A stretch of DNA of 36,959 nucleotides, from assembly GCA_003156715.1 (NCBI GenBank), contig PMHO01000052.1, positions 513 to 37,471 on the forward strand. The letters are read 5' to 3'. Shown piece after piece: positions 8,269 through 16,221 of the stretch (position 1 is the stretch's first letter; each line of letters opens with the position of its first letter). Position numbers and translations under genes: made by a program. The notes under the pieces were generated by a model. That model had not been told where the DNA came from and searched no databases. It saw only the letters and a list, made by a program, of their open reading frames with translations. Source of the stretch: Candidatus Tityobacter terrigena. Its GTDB lineage: Bacteria > Vulcanimicrobiota > Vulcanimicrobiia > Vulcanimicrobiales > Vulcanimicrobiaceae.

Positions 8269-8685
8269 GTGCGTATTGTCCTCGACGCGTCAACGACGCT
8301 CGCCGCCGTATTGCCGGACGAGGACTCAGAATTCGCACGTGCTGCCATCAGTGCAGCGGTGTATGGCGATCTCGTCGTACCCGCGCTCTGGCCTTACGAA
8401 ATTCAAAACGGTCTGGCGACCGCGGTACGCCGGAAGCGAATCAAAGCTGGCTCGCTCGACGAAATTCTCGAAACACTGCGCGCCTTAGAAGCCGAGCTCG
8501 AAGCACCGCACGGGCTTGGCCAAGAGCTTCGTCTCGCGCAAGACCACGGTTTGAGCGCCTACGACGCTGCCTATTTGGCGGTCGCGCTTAACTCAGGCGC
8601 GGCCTTAGCGACAAACGATCTGCATCTCAGGCGCGCGGGCCGGGCGGCCGGCGTCGCGTTGTTCGCGGATCCGCGGGCAGTCTAG
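8269..8685 (+). CDS. VapC-family PIN-domain toxin ribonuclease
   Basis: A 138-aa PIN-domain protein; VapC toxins are magnesium-dependent RNases, usually cutting tRNA or rRNA. The first acidic residue is in VLDASTTLAAVLPDE, the second in the PALWPYEIQNGL segment, and the C-terminal acidic cluster is in HGLSAYDAAYLAVAL followed by LATNDLHL. All expected acidic positions appear present, so it is probably active. The GTG start abuts the antitoxin stop. Its 3' end is 5 nt from the convergent Clp gene. Together with the upstream gene it is a complete type II module. Confidence 0.9.
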   Translation: MRIVLDASTTLAAVLPDEDSEFARAAISAAVYGDLVVPALWPYEIQNGLATAVRRKRIKAGSLDEILETLRALEAELEAPHGLGQELRLAQDHGLSAYDAAYLAVALNSGAALATNDLHLRRAGRAAGVALFADPRAV

Positions 8686-8690
8686 CGATC

Positions 8691-10634
8691 TTAGGCGGCG
8701 ATCACGTCGATCATTTCGCCGCGTAACTCGACCCGCGCGTTCGAGCCTTCTTTGATGTCGCCCCGCAGGATGGCGCTCGATAACGGGTTGGTGACGTAGC
8801 GGGCGATCGTGCGGCCGACGTAGCGTGCGCCGCTCCCGGCGGCCATGCTTTCCTGCGCGAGGAACGTTCGGGCCTCGGGGCTGACGATCAGGCTCACGTG
8901 CAGCTCGCCCAGGCGCGCCGCGACGCCGTGCATCTGCAAATCGACGACCGCCTCGAGTTCCGGCAGTCCCAGCAGACTGAAACGCACGATATCGTCGATG
9001 CGGTTGAGCAGCTCGGGCCGCGCCACCAGATCCAAGTCGGCGGGATCGGCGTTGGTCGTCAGGATCACGATGGCATGCCGGAAGTCGATCGTTCGCCCCT
9101 TGGCATCGGTGACGCGTCCTTCGTCGAGGATCTGCAGCAGGACGGCCGCTACGTCGCTATGCGCTTTTTCGAACTCGTCGAAGAGCACGACGCAGTACGG
9201 ACGGCGGCGTACGGGCTCGGTCAACTGGCCGGGCTCGTCGTGGCCGGCGTAGCCCGGCGGCGCGCCAAGCAAACGCGACACGGTATGGGCCTCGGTGTAC
9301 TCGGTGAGGTCGAGCCGTACAAGCGCGGTCTCGGTTCCGAAGAGCTGCGCCGCAAGCGCACGCGCAAGCTCCGTCTTGCCCACGCCGCTCGGTCCGACGA
9401 ACAGGAAGCCGCCGACCGGCTTGCGCGGATCTTTGAGGCCGGCGCGGCCGCGCCGTACCGCCTGCGCCACGTTGCGAACTGCGGACTCTTGCCCGACGAC
9501 CCGTGCCGAAAGGGATTCTTCGAGTGCGAGCAAGGCGCGCGATTGTTCTTCCGACAGGGCCCCCTGAGGAATGCCCGTCCACTTCGAAACGATCGCTGCG
9601 ACGTCGGCCGTGTTAACGACTGCGGCACCCCGTAACGCAACCGAAGCTGCAGCTTCGTCCATGAGATCGATCGCCTTGTCGGGGAGAAAACGATCGACGA
9701 TATAGCGCGCGGAGAGGGCCGCCGCTGCGTCGATCGCGCTCTCGCTTATCGCGACGCCGTGATGTTCGGCGTATTTGGCGCGAAGCCCGCGCAGAATGGC
9801 GCCCGTCTGCTCGATGGTCGGCTCGGCGATCATGACCGGCTGGAAACGACGCTCCAGCGCCGAGTCGGCCTCGATGTGCTTGCGATACTCATCGAACGTG
9901 GTCGCCCCGATGCATTGTAATTCGCCGCGCGCGAGTTCGGGTTTGATCATCGACGATAGATCGAGCGAACCTTCAGCGGCGCCCGCCCCAACCAGCGTGT
10001 GAAGCTCATCGATGAAAAGGATCACTTCTCGCGCTGCGCGCCGGACCTCGTCGAGGATGCGCTTGACGCGACCCTCGAATTCGCCGCGATACTTGGTTCC
10101 GGCAACCAAGGGGCCTAGTGCAAGCGACAGAATGCGCTTCTCGCGCAGAGCCGCGGGCACGTCCCCGCGCGCGATGCGCTGCGCGAGTCCCTCCACGACG
10201 GCGGTCTTGCCGACGCCAGGCTCTCCGACCAGCACGGGGTTGTTCTTACTGCGGCGGGAGAGGATCGCAATGACGCGTTCGACTTCATCTTGCCGGCCGA
10301 CGACCGGGTCGAGCTCCCCGGCGCGCGCCGCCGCCGTTAGGTCGCGCGAGTATGCTGAGAGCGTCGGCGTTCCGCCGCGTAGCCGTTTGGCCCACTCTCG
10401 TGGGTCGGCGGCCGGCATCTCGCGCTCGCCGCGCTGGAGACGATCGATGGCGACCGTCGCTCCGACGGCAAGCGCGACCGCTGCAAGGGCGGAGCCCAGC
10501 AACGGGAAAACCGCGGTGCGGCGCCGCCCGGCGCACTCCGGACATAAATCGACCTGCACCCACCTGCCGCCGCGGAAGACGGCATCGCGCGTCGTGGCCG
10601 GCCGCACGCCGCACGTCTCGCAGACTAAATTCAT
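8691..10634 (-). CDS. ClpE/ClpC-like double AAA+ ATPase with N-terminal zinc finger and membrane segment
   Basis: A 647-aa Clp-family unfoldase. Residues 1-36 form a McsA/ClpE-type zinc finger (Cys 5, 8, 31, 34). Residues 42-64 are hydrophobic and probably membrane-embedded. D1 has Walker A GEPGVGKT (137-144) and Walker B ILFIDE (205-210); D2 has GPSGVGKT (414-421) and VLFDEFEK (483-490). The Clp N-domain and the coiled-coil M domain are absent: MDEAAA (325-330) runs almost directly into IVSKWTGIP (348-356). In D2, [23 protein letters not shown] (525-547) lacks the segment that in ClpC, ClpE and ClpA carries the ClpP-docking loop. It is therefore likely a ClpP-independent unfoldase or disaggregase. 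Arg residues before the hydrophobic stretch make topology uncertain. ATG 10634 has a GGGGGTG-like ribosome-binding site. Confidence 0.9.
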   Translation of the reverse strand: MNLVCETCGVRPATTRDAVFRGGRWVQVDLCPECAGRRRTAVFPLLGSALAAVALAVGATVAIDRLQRGEREMPAADPREWAKRLRGGTPTLSAYSRDLTAAARAGELDPVVGRQDEVERVIAILSRRSKNNPVLVGEPGVGKTAVVEGLAQRIARGDVPAALREKRILSLALGPLVAGTKYRGEFEGRVKRILDEVRRAAREVILFIDELHTLVGAGAAEGSLDLSSMIKPELARGELQCIGATTFDEYRKHIEADSALERRFQPVMIAEPTIEQTGAILRGLRAKYAEHHGVAISESAIDAAAALSARYIVDRFLPDKAIDLMDEAAASVALRGAAVVNTADVAAIVSKWTGIPQGALSEEQSRALLALEESLSARVVGQESAVRNVAQAVRRGRAGLKDPRKPVGGFLFVGPSGVGKTELARALAAQLFGTETALVRLDLTEYTEAHTVSRLLGAPPGYAGHDEPGQLTEPVRRRPYCVVLFDEFEKAHSDVAAVLLQILDEGRVTDAKGRTIDFRHAIVILTTNADPADLDLVARPELLNRIDDIVRFSLLGLPELEAVVDLQMHGVAARLGELHVSLIVSPEARTFLAQESMAAGSGARYVGRTIARYVTNPLSSAILRGDIKEGSNARVELRGEMIDVIAA

Positions 10635-10682
10635 CGCACCCCCGGTTACCGCGCCCTCCTGGCGGCGGTTTCACCCATCTAA

Positions 10683-10694
10683 GCGATATTTCGC
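10683..10694. promoter_or_regulatory. Small inverted repeat in the clp/ferredoxin divergent region
   Basis: GCGA-TATT-TCGC, flanked by CATC (10676-10679) and GATG (10695-10698), which could extend the pairing. It lies 49 nt upstream of the Clp start and 113 nt upstream of the ferredoxin start. It may be an operator or promoter element; no clear -35/-10 was assigned. Confidence 0.25.
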
Positions 10695-10806
10695 GATGTG
10701 CGGCACGCCGGCATTCCTCAGTCGGGGAAAAGTCGCAAGGACCGGGCGCCGGGCTTCCCCAATACCGAGGGCCTGTCCGAAACGGAAGGGCTCCTCGAGG
10801 AAATTT

Positions 10807-11052
10807 ATGGCCTACATCATCACCGAACCCTGCATCGGCACCAAGGACAAGTCGTGCGTCGACGTCTGTCCGGTCGATTGCATCCACGGTAAGGACGAGG
10901 ACGAGCAGCTCTTTATCGATCCCGAAGTGTGCATCGACTGCGGAGCCTGCGTTTCGGCATGCCCGGTCGAGGCGATTTACGCCGATTCCGATATCCCGGA
11001 AAAGTGGAAGAACTACATCGATATCAACGCCGCGTATTTCAAGACCAACTGA
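10807..11052 (+). CDS. fdxA: 7Fe/8Fe bacterial ferredoxin (FdxA-like)
   Basis: An 81-aa low-potential electron carrier. Cys 9, 17 and 21 (C-x7-C-x3-CP) are the pattern of a [3Fe-4S] site as in Azotobacter FdI and FdxA. Cys 42, 45, 48 and 52 (CxxCxxCxxxCP) form the [4Fe-4S] motif; Cys 25 is the extra cysteine also seen in FdxA proteins. The C-terminal DIPEKWKNYIDINAAYF matches the FdxA family tail. The start is ATG 10807 with GAGG at 10797-10800; a much longer open frame upstream is a shadow of the clp gene. It stands alone with its own terminator, so the redox partner is unknown. Confidence 0.94.
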   Translation: MAYIITEPCIGTKDKSCVDVCPVDCIHGKDEDEQLFIDPEVCIDCGACVSACPVEAIYADSDIPEKWKNYIDINAAYFKTN

Positions 11053-11054
11053 TC

Positions 11055-11076
11055 GCGCCGCGGCCGTCGCTTTTTT
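11055..11076 (+). terminator. Rho-independent terminator of the ferredoxin gene
   Basis: A GC-rich hairpin (GCG, one mismatch, CG, tetraloop CGGC, CG, mismatch, CGC) begins 2 nt after the ferredoxin stop and is followed by six T residues (11071-11076). The next gene starts only 6 nt later, so its transcript either reads through or starts inside this element. Confidence 0.55.
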
Positions 11077-11082
11077 GACGTA

Positions 11083-11769
11083 ATGCGGCGTGCCGTCGCA
11101 CTGGAGCTTACCGACGACCGGGGCGTCGACCCGGTCGAGTTGGCTCGCACGCTGAGCGACATCGAGGTCGGCAACCGCTGGTTCGGCGGGATGCGGCCGG
11201 TGTTGGCGGAGGTGTCGGCACGCCGGCCGGCTCGCTTGCTGGACGTCGGCTGCGGCAGCGCCGACATCGCGCGCGCCCTGCTTGCAGCGGCACGACGCAA
11301 GGGCCTCCGGCTCGAGATCGTCGCTCTCGATCGCAGCCCGACTGCGCTGGCAGTCGCAGCCGAGCGCACGCCGAACGAGCCGGCGATTCACTTTCTGCGC
11401 GCCGACGCACCGTCGCTTCCCTTCGTGGATGGTGCCTTCGACGTCGTCACGTGCAATCTGGCGCTTCACCACTTCGAGCCGCCCGAAGCAGTCGAGCTGC
11501 TCAAAGAGATGCGGCGCGTCGCGCGCGATACACCCCTGGTTTGCGACCTGCGCCGCTCCTACGCGGGTTACGCCGCCGCACTCGTCTTCGCAGCGATCTT
11601 CGGCAGCAACCGGCTCACCAGGCACGACGCGCCGCTTTCGGTGCGCCGCGCTTACACCGAGAAGGAAGCGCTGCAGCTTGCGACTCGCGCGGGCTGGCGC
11701 GCTCCACGCACGAAACGCTATCCATTCTTCCGCATGGTGCTCGGCGACGGTTCGGCGAGGCAGGGATGA
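11083..11769 (+). CDS. Class I SAM-dependent methyltransferase
   Basis: A 228-aa Rossmann-fold methyltransferase. Motif I is RLLDVGCGSADIARAL (51-66), motif II is the acidic ALDRSPTAL, then FDVVTCNLALHHF (motif IV with the post-I strand) and VCDLRRSYAG. The N-terminal part (VDPVELARTLSDIEVGNRWFGG) resembles small-molecule or lipid/quinone-type methyltransferases rather than RNA or DNA enzymes. The substrate is unknown. The start ATG lies just after the ferredoxin terminator with no visible Shine-Dalgarno sequence. The stop overlaps the next ATG as ATGA, so it heads the AttEFGH-like operon. Confidence 0.85.
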   Translation: MRRAVALELTDDRGVDPVELARTLSDIEVGNRWFGGMRPVLAEVSARRPARLLDVGCGSADIARALLAAARRKGLRLEIVALDRSPTALAVAAERTPNEPAIHFLRADAPSLPFVDGAFDVVTCNLALHHFEPPEAVELLKEMRRVARDTPLVCDLRRSYAGYAAALVFAAIFGSNRLTRHDAPLSVRRAYTEKEALQLATRAGWRAPRTKRYPFFRMVLGDGSARQG

Positions 11770-12494
11770 TCGATCGAGGCTCTTCGCCGGCCGTCGGGTC
11801 GATCGCCCTTGGCCCGCTGGGAATCGCGCCCGTCCGCACGGTCGACGTCGGCAAACGTTATCGGGTGGGCGAAGAAGCGCCCGTCGTCGCGCTATTGGGC
11901 GTGAACCTGATCGTTGCGGCCGGCGAGATGGTGGCGCTCGTCGGACCGAGCGGCTGCGGGAAAAGCACCCTCCTTAACCTGATCGGCTGCATCGATTTGC
12001 CCTCGTCGGGCGCCGTGTTGGTCGAGGGCCATGCAACCTCATCGCTCGGCGACGACGCATTGACGCGGTTGCGCCGCGAGCGTGTCGGCACCGTTTTCCA
12101 ATTCTTCAACCTGCTGCCGTCGATGACGGTCGCCGAGAACGTCGCGCTGCCGCTCGTCCTGCAACGCCGGCCGCGGGCCGAGATAGCCGATCGGGTCGCG
12201 GCGGCCTTGCTTTCCGTCGGCATGAGCGATAAGGCGCAGGCGCTTCCTTCGCAGCTCTCAGGCGGCCAACTGCAACGTACTGCCGTAGCGCGCGCGACCG
12301 TTCATGCGCCCGCGATCGTGCTTGCCGACGAGCCGACGGGGAATCTCGATTCACGCGCCGGGCGCGCGGTTTTGCATCTCTTGCGCGATTTTGCTGCGAA
12401 CGGCCAAGCAATTTTGATGGCAACCCACTCGACCGAGGCGGCGGCTTCGTGCGATCGGGTCGTGCGCATGCAAGACGGCCGCATCGTCGATTAA
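11766..12494 (+). CDS. LolD/MacB/AttE-type ABC transporter ATPase
   Basis: A 242-aa ABC ATPase of the MacB/LolD/FtsE branch, which drives mechanotransmission rather than classical import. Walker A is GPSGCGKSTLLNLIGCID, the Q-loop is FQFFNLLPSMTVAENV, the signature is LSGGQLQRTAVARA, Walker B/D-loop is VLADEPTGNLDS, and the H-loop is MATHSTEA. About 30 residues precede the usual domain start (TVDVGKRY), which may be a real extension. It overlaps the methyltransferase stop (ATGA) and is followed 2 nt later by its permease. The nearby lipocalin-like AttH gene points to the AttEFGH type system for lipid or lipoprotein handling. Confidence 0.93.
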   Translation: MIDRGSSPAVGSIALGPLGIAPVRTVDVGKRYRVGEEAPVVALLGVNLIVAAGEMVALVGPSGCGKSTLLNLIGCIDLPSSGAVLVEGHATSSLGDDALTRLRRERVGTVFQFFNLLPSMTVAENVALPLVLQRRPRAEIADRVAAALLSVGMSDKAQALPSQLSGGQLQRTAVARATVHAPAIVLADEPTGNLDSRAGRAVLHLLRDFAANGQAILMATHSTEAAASCDRVVRMQDGRIVD

Positions 12495-12496
12495 CG

Positions 12497-15094
12497 GTGG
12501 CGCCGCACAACCTCAATCCGACACCTTTCAAGGCGCTCGTCCTCGGGAATCTGCGCCAAGAACGGGCGCGTTCGCTGCTCGCGCTGTTCGCGGTTGGTCT
12601 TGGCGTGGCGATCTCGCTTGCGGTCGACCTGGCAAACGCGACGGCCGTTTCGTCTTTTGCGTCGAGCGTCAACGTCGTGGCGCGCCGCGTCAACTTGCAG
12701 GTTCTCGGTCAGGATCGCGGGTTCGACGAGCGCACCTTCCTACGCGTTCGCTCCCTGGCCGGCATTGCGAGCGCCTCGCCCGCGATCGAAGATTCGCTCG
12801 TCGCCGGTGCGCGCGCAGGCGATCCGGAATCCGGTGAGGTCCTGCACGTTCTCGGGATCGACCTTTTGCAGCCGCTGGCCGCAAACGCTGGCGAGGGCAC
12901 TGCGAGTGGTGGGGATGCCTTTGCCCTCTCCTCCCGCCCCAATGTCGACCCCTACGCGCTGATCGCCGAGCGCGGAGCGATCGTCTCGCGTCGCGTGGCG
13001 AAGCGCTATCATCTTCGCGCCGGTGGCCCGTTCGATGCGATTGCGCAGGGCGTGCCGGTAAGGCTGCGCGTCAGCGCGATTCTTCCCGACACGGTCGCCG
13101 GTATCGATTCCAGCGTCGTCTTCGTCGACGTCGTCACCGCTCAGGAGATCTTCGGAAAAATCGGGCTCCTCGACCGCATCGACTGCGTCGTCGATCCCGC
13201 GCATCTGGGCGTGGTGCAGAGGCGCGTCGCTTCCGTGCTGCCACCTGGAGCCCGCGCCATCGAACCGAAGGTACGAACGGGCGAGATCCGCCGCATGTTA
13301 CGCAGCTTTGCGCTGAACCTCGCGGCCCTGTCATACATCGCGATGCTGGTCGGCGCGTATCTGATCTACAACACGGTAGCGATTGCGGTCGTCGAGCGGC
13401 GTCCCCAGATCGGCATTCTGCGCGCGCTCGGGGCAACGCGGCGCCAGATCTTCTTCGCGTTCCTCGGGGAGGGCGCTCTGTTCGGCGTCGCCGGCTCGAT
13501 TCTCGGCTTGGTTCTCGGCAGCGCGTTCGCGCAATTCTCCGTGCGTGCGGTCACCAGCACCGTCGACACGCTGTACGTCGGCCTGCATGCCGATCGCGTC
13601 GTTTACGATCCGCTCGTCATGAGCAAGGCCTTCGTCGCGGGCGTGCTGCTCGCGATGCTGTCGTCGCTGGCCCCGGCACTCGAGGCCGCCGCGAACCCCC
13701 CGGCGCTTTCCATGCGCTCGCGCGGTTTCGAACGCCCCATCGGCAAGCTGGGCGGCCGGCTTGCGCTGACGGGCCTCGGCCTCTTGGCTTTGGCGTACGG
13801 CGCGAGCCGCTTGCCCGCGCTCGACGGCATCCCCGTGTGGGGCTACGTGTCGGGCCTGCTCGTCATCTTCGGCGCATCGTTGTGCATGCCGCTCGCGGTG
13901 GGCGCCGTCGTATCCGCGGTGCGCCTCTTGGGGCAGGGGCTTGCCCCTGCTGCGCGCATCGGCATCGCAAACTTGGGCTCGTCGGTGCGGCGCGCGAGCG
14001 TTGCGGTCGCTTCGCTTATGCTGGCGGTCGCCATGATGGTGAGCGTTGCGATCCTTATCGGCTCGTTTCGCTCGACCGTCTTGGCCTGGGCCGATGACAC
14101 GCTGCGCGCCGACTTGTTCGTGCAGGCCGTGGGCAACGCGTCCGAAGACGAGCGTCTTCCGGCCCAGCTTGCAAGTGAAATCCGCAGCGTCGCGGGCGTC
14201 GCGGACGTCGATACGTTTCGCGCGATCTCGATTCCATTCCGTGGGTCGCTGACGACCCTTGGCGCGTCCGACTTTCGCACCCTCGCGGTTCGACGCAAGC
14301 TTCGATTTCTCGGCGGGGCCGATCCGGCCGTGCTCGCCCGAACGCTACCGCAAACGAAGCAGATGCTCGTGAGCGAGCCCTTCGCAACGCGCTACGGCGT
14401 AAGCGTGGGCGACTCGGTGCCGCTCGAGACGCCCTCCGGACGCGTCGCCTTTCGCGTCGCTGCCGTTTTCAACGACTACTCGAGCGATGCGGGCGTCGCG
14501 ATCGTCGACGCTCCAGTTTTCCGCAGGCTTTATCACGACGACTCGATCAGCTCGGTTGCGGTGTACGCCCGGCGTGGGGTCGACCTCGCCGATTTACGGA
14601 CGCGCATCCTGCGGCGCGTCCAGCCGGAGCGCATCGACGTGCAGACCACCCGCGAACTGCGCGCGCTCGTGATCGCGGTCTTCAACCGCACGTTTGCGAT
14701 CACGTATGCGTTGTACGTGATCTCGCTCGCGATTGCAGCACTCAGCGTGGTGGGCACACTCTTTGCGCTCGTGCTCGAGCGCCGAACCGAAATCGGGCTG
14801 CTGCGCTACGTCGGCCTGCGCAGTGCCGAGGTTCGCGACATGGTGCTGTGCCAGGCTTTATGCATCGGCGGACTCGGGGGTGTCGCGGGTGTCGCACTGG
14901 GCGTCGTGTTATCCCTGCTGCTGATCTTCGTTATCAACCGGCAGGCCTTCGGCTGGCTGATCGAACTGCATATGCCCTACGGCTATCTGCTCGAGTCGGT
15001 CGTCCTCGTCACGCTCGTGGCGGCTTTGGCCGGTCTCTTTCCCGCGCGCCTAGCAGCCCGAATCAAGACGGCCGAAGCGGTTCGCAGCGAATGA
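12497..15094 (+). CDS. FtsX-like ABC permease with two FtsX domains (AttF/AttG-like fusion)
   Basis: An 865-aa integral membrane protein. The N-terminal helix (LLALFAVGLGVAISLAVDLAN) is followed by a MacB-type periplasmic domain. A first FtsX domain follows (LSYIAMLVGAYLIYN, then VVERRPQIGILRALGATRRQI). Two central helices come next. A second helix (ASLMLAVAMMVSVAILIG), a second periplasmic domain and a second FtsX domain (VVGTLFALVLERRTEIGLLRYVGLRSAEV) end with LVTLVAALAGLFPARLAARI. About ten transmembrane helices are visible. In AttEFGH systems the two permease halves can be separate; here they are one chain. The GTG start at 12497 is 2 nt after the ATPase stop. The stop overlaps the next gene as ATGA. 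Confidence 0.92.
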   Translation: MAPHNLNPTPFKALVLGNLRQERARSLLALFAVGLGVAISLAVDLANATAVSSFASSVNVVARRVNLQVLGQDRGFDERTFLRVRSLAGIASASPAIEDSLVAGARAGDPESGEVLHVLGIDLLQPLAANAGEGTASGGDAFALSSRPNVDPYALIAERGAIVSRRVAKRYHLRAGGPFDAIAQGVPVRLRVSAILPDTVAGIDSSVVFVDVVTAQEIFGKIGLLDRIDCVVDPAHLGVVQRRVASVLPPGARAIEPKVRTGEIRRMLRSFALNLAALSYIAMLVGAYLIYNTVAIAVVERRPQIGILRALGATRRQIFFAFLGEGALFGVAGSILGLVLGSAFAQFSVRAVTSTVDTLYVGLHADRVVYDPLVMSKAFVAGVLLAMLSSLAPALEAAANPPALSMRSRGFERPIGKLGGRLALTGLGLLALAYGASRLPALDGIPVWGYVSGLLVIFGASLCMPLAVGAVVSAVRLLGQGLAPAARIGIANLGSSVRRASVAVASLMLAVAMMVSVAILIGSFRSTVLAWADDTLRADLFVQAVGNASEDERLPAQLASEIRSVAGVADVDTFRAISIPFRGSLTTLGASDFRTLAVRRKLRFLGGADPAVLARTLPQTKQMLVSEPFATRYGVSVGDSVPLETPSGRVAFRVAAVFNDYSSDAGVAIVDAPVFRRLYHDDSISSVAVYARRGVDLADLRTRILRRVQPERIDVQTTRELRALVIAVFNRTFAITYALYVISLAIAALSVVGTLFALVLERRTEIGLLRYVGLRSAEVRDMVLCQALCIGGLGGVAGVALGVVLSLLLIFVINRQAFGWLIELHMPYGYLLESVVLVTLVAALAGLFPARLAARIKTAEAVRSE

Positions 15095-16221
15095 GCGCCG
15101 TGCGCAATGCGCTGCTGGTCGTAGCTGCCGCGAGCGGTCTCGTGACAGGTCGCGCCGGCGGAGCGCAAGGACAAGCGTTCGCAATCGCGCGAGCGCCGTA
15201 CCATTTTCGTTTCCCGCGCGACCACGCGGCACATCCGCAGTACCGCTCGGAATGGTGGTATTATACCGGGCATCTTGCGGCGCGGGACGGGCGGCGCTTC
15301 GGCTACGAGGCGACGTTCTTTCGTATCGCCCTGCGGCCGGGTGACCCCGAGCCGGCTCTTGGGCAAAGCCGGTGGCGCGGCAACCAGCTCTTCGCGGCGC
15401 ACCTTGCGCTCACCGACGAAAGCAGCGGGCGCTTTCTGTATGCGGAGCGGATTGCCCGCGAAGCGCTCGGCATGGGCGCCGCGGCCGCCGATCGCCTGCG
15501 CGTGCACGTCGACGATTGGAATCTTTCGGGAGAAACCCTTTGGCCCGCGAACCGGGAGCGAATGACGGTGCGCGCCTCGGCCGGCACATTCGGCCTCGAG
15601 CTAGAGCAGCTTCCCGAAAAGGCGCCGGCCATCCACGGACAGGGCGGAGTATCGCGCAAAGGCGCGTGCGCTTCGTGCGCCTCGCACTACTATTCGTATA
15701 CGCGGCTTGCGACGACGGGCACGCTCGCATATGGCGGTGAGCGCTTGCCCGTTGCCGGGCTTTCGTGGATGGACCACGAGTTTGGATCGGACGAGCTCGA
15801 GCCGGATCAGGTTGGGTGGGACTGGTTCTCGCTGCAGCTGGGCGACGGGCGCGAGATCATGCTGTACCGCTTGCGCCGCCGTGACGGCGGCACGACACCG
15901 CAGTCGAGCGGCAGCCTCATCGAGCGCAACGGGCGGGTTCGCCCGCTAGCCCTTGGCGACTTCTTTATCGACGCAACGGGCCGTTGGGTCAGCCCGCACA
16001 GCGGCGGGACCTATCCGAGCGGATGGCGAGTCCGGGTTCCGCTTGCGAATCTCGACCTCGTCGTGACGCCGGCGGTGCTCGATCAAGAACTGGTTTTCCC
16101 GGCGCAGAAGCTCGCTTACTGGGAGGGAGCGGTCGACATCCGCGGCAGCGCCGGGACCCGCGCCGTCGCGGGCGAGGGCTACGTCGAGCTGACCGGATAC
16201 GCCGGAGCAATGACGCTATGA
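15091..16221 (+). CDS. AttH/CrtC-type lipocalin-like secreted protein
   Basis: A 376-aa protein with an N-terminal signal-like segment (NALLVVAAASGLVTGRAGGA), so it likely acts in the periplasm. YRSEWWYYTGHLAARDGRRFGYEATFFRIAL is the start signature of the AttH/CrtC (carotenoid 1,2-hydratase-like, lipocalin-fold) family. GLSWMDHEFGSDEL, VGWDWFSLQLGDGREIMLYRLR and HSGGTYPSGWRVRVP are also characteristic. Family members encoded beside LolD/FtsX-like transporters are called AttH; they are thought to bind hydrophobic ligands and are not proven carotenoid hydratases. An inserted CASC motif (KGACASCASHYYSYTRL) adds two cysteines that could bind a metal or form a disulfide. It overlaps both neighbours by 4 nt. 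Confidence 0.88.
   Translation: MSAVRNALLVVAAASGLVTGRAGGAQGQAFAIARAPYHFRFPRDHAAHPQYRSEWWYYTGHLAARDGRRFGYEATFFRIALRPGDPEPALGQSRWRGNQLFAAHLALTDESSGRFLYAERIAREALGMGAAAADRLRVHVDDWNLSGETLWPANRERMTVRASAGTFGLELEQLPEKAPAIHGQGGVSRKGACASCASHYYSYTRLATTGTLAYGGERLPVAGLSWMDHEFGSDELEPDQVGWDWFSLQLGDGREIMLYRLRRRDGGTTPQSSGSLIERNGRVRPLALGDFFIDATGRWVSPHSGGTYPSGWRVRVPLANLDLVVTPAVLDQELVFPAQKLAYWEGAVDIRGSAGTRAVAGEGYVELTGYAGAMTL

Noticed and set aside
10012..10806. Extended N-terminus of the ferredoxin frame
   Set aside because: The upstream 265 codons are Arg/Ser-rich antisense to clp. The family start MAYIITEPC and the ribosome-binding site place the true start at 10807.
10285..11625. Minus-strand ORF of 446 codons opposite clp start, ferredoxin and methyltransferase
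   Set aside because: It covers three unrelated genes and an intergenic region and has no recognisable motif; the ferredoxin and methyltransferase on the plus strand are unmistakable.
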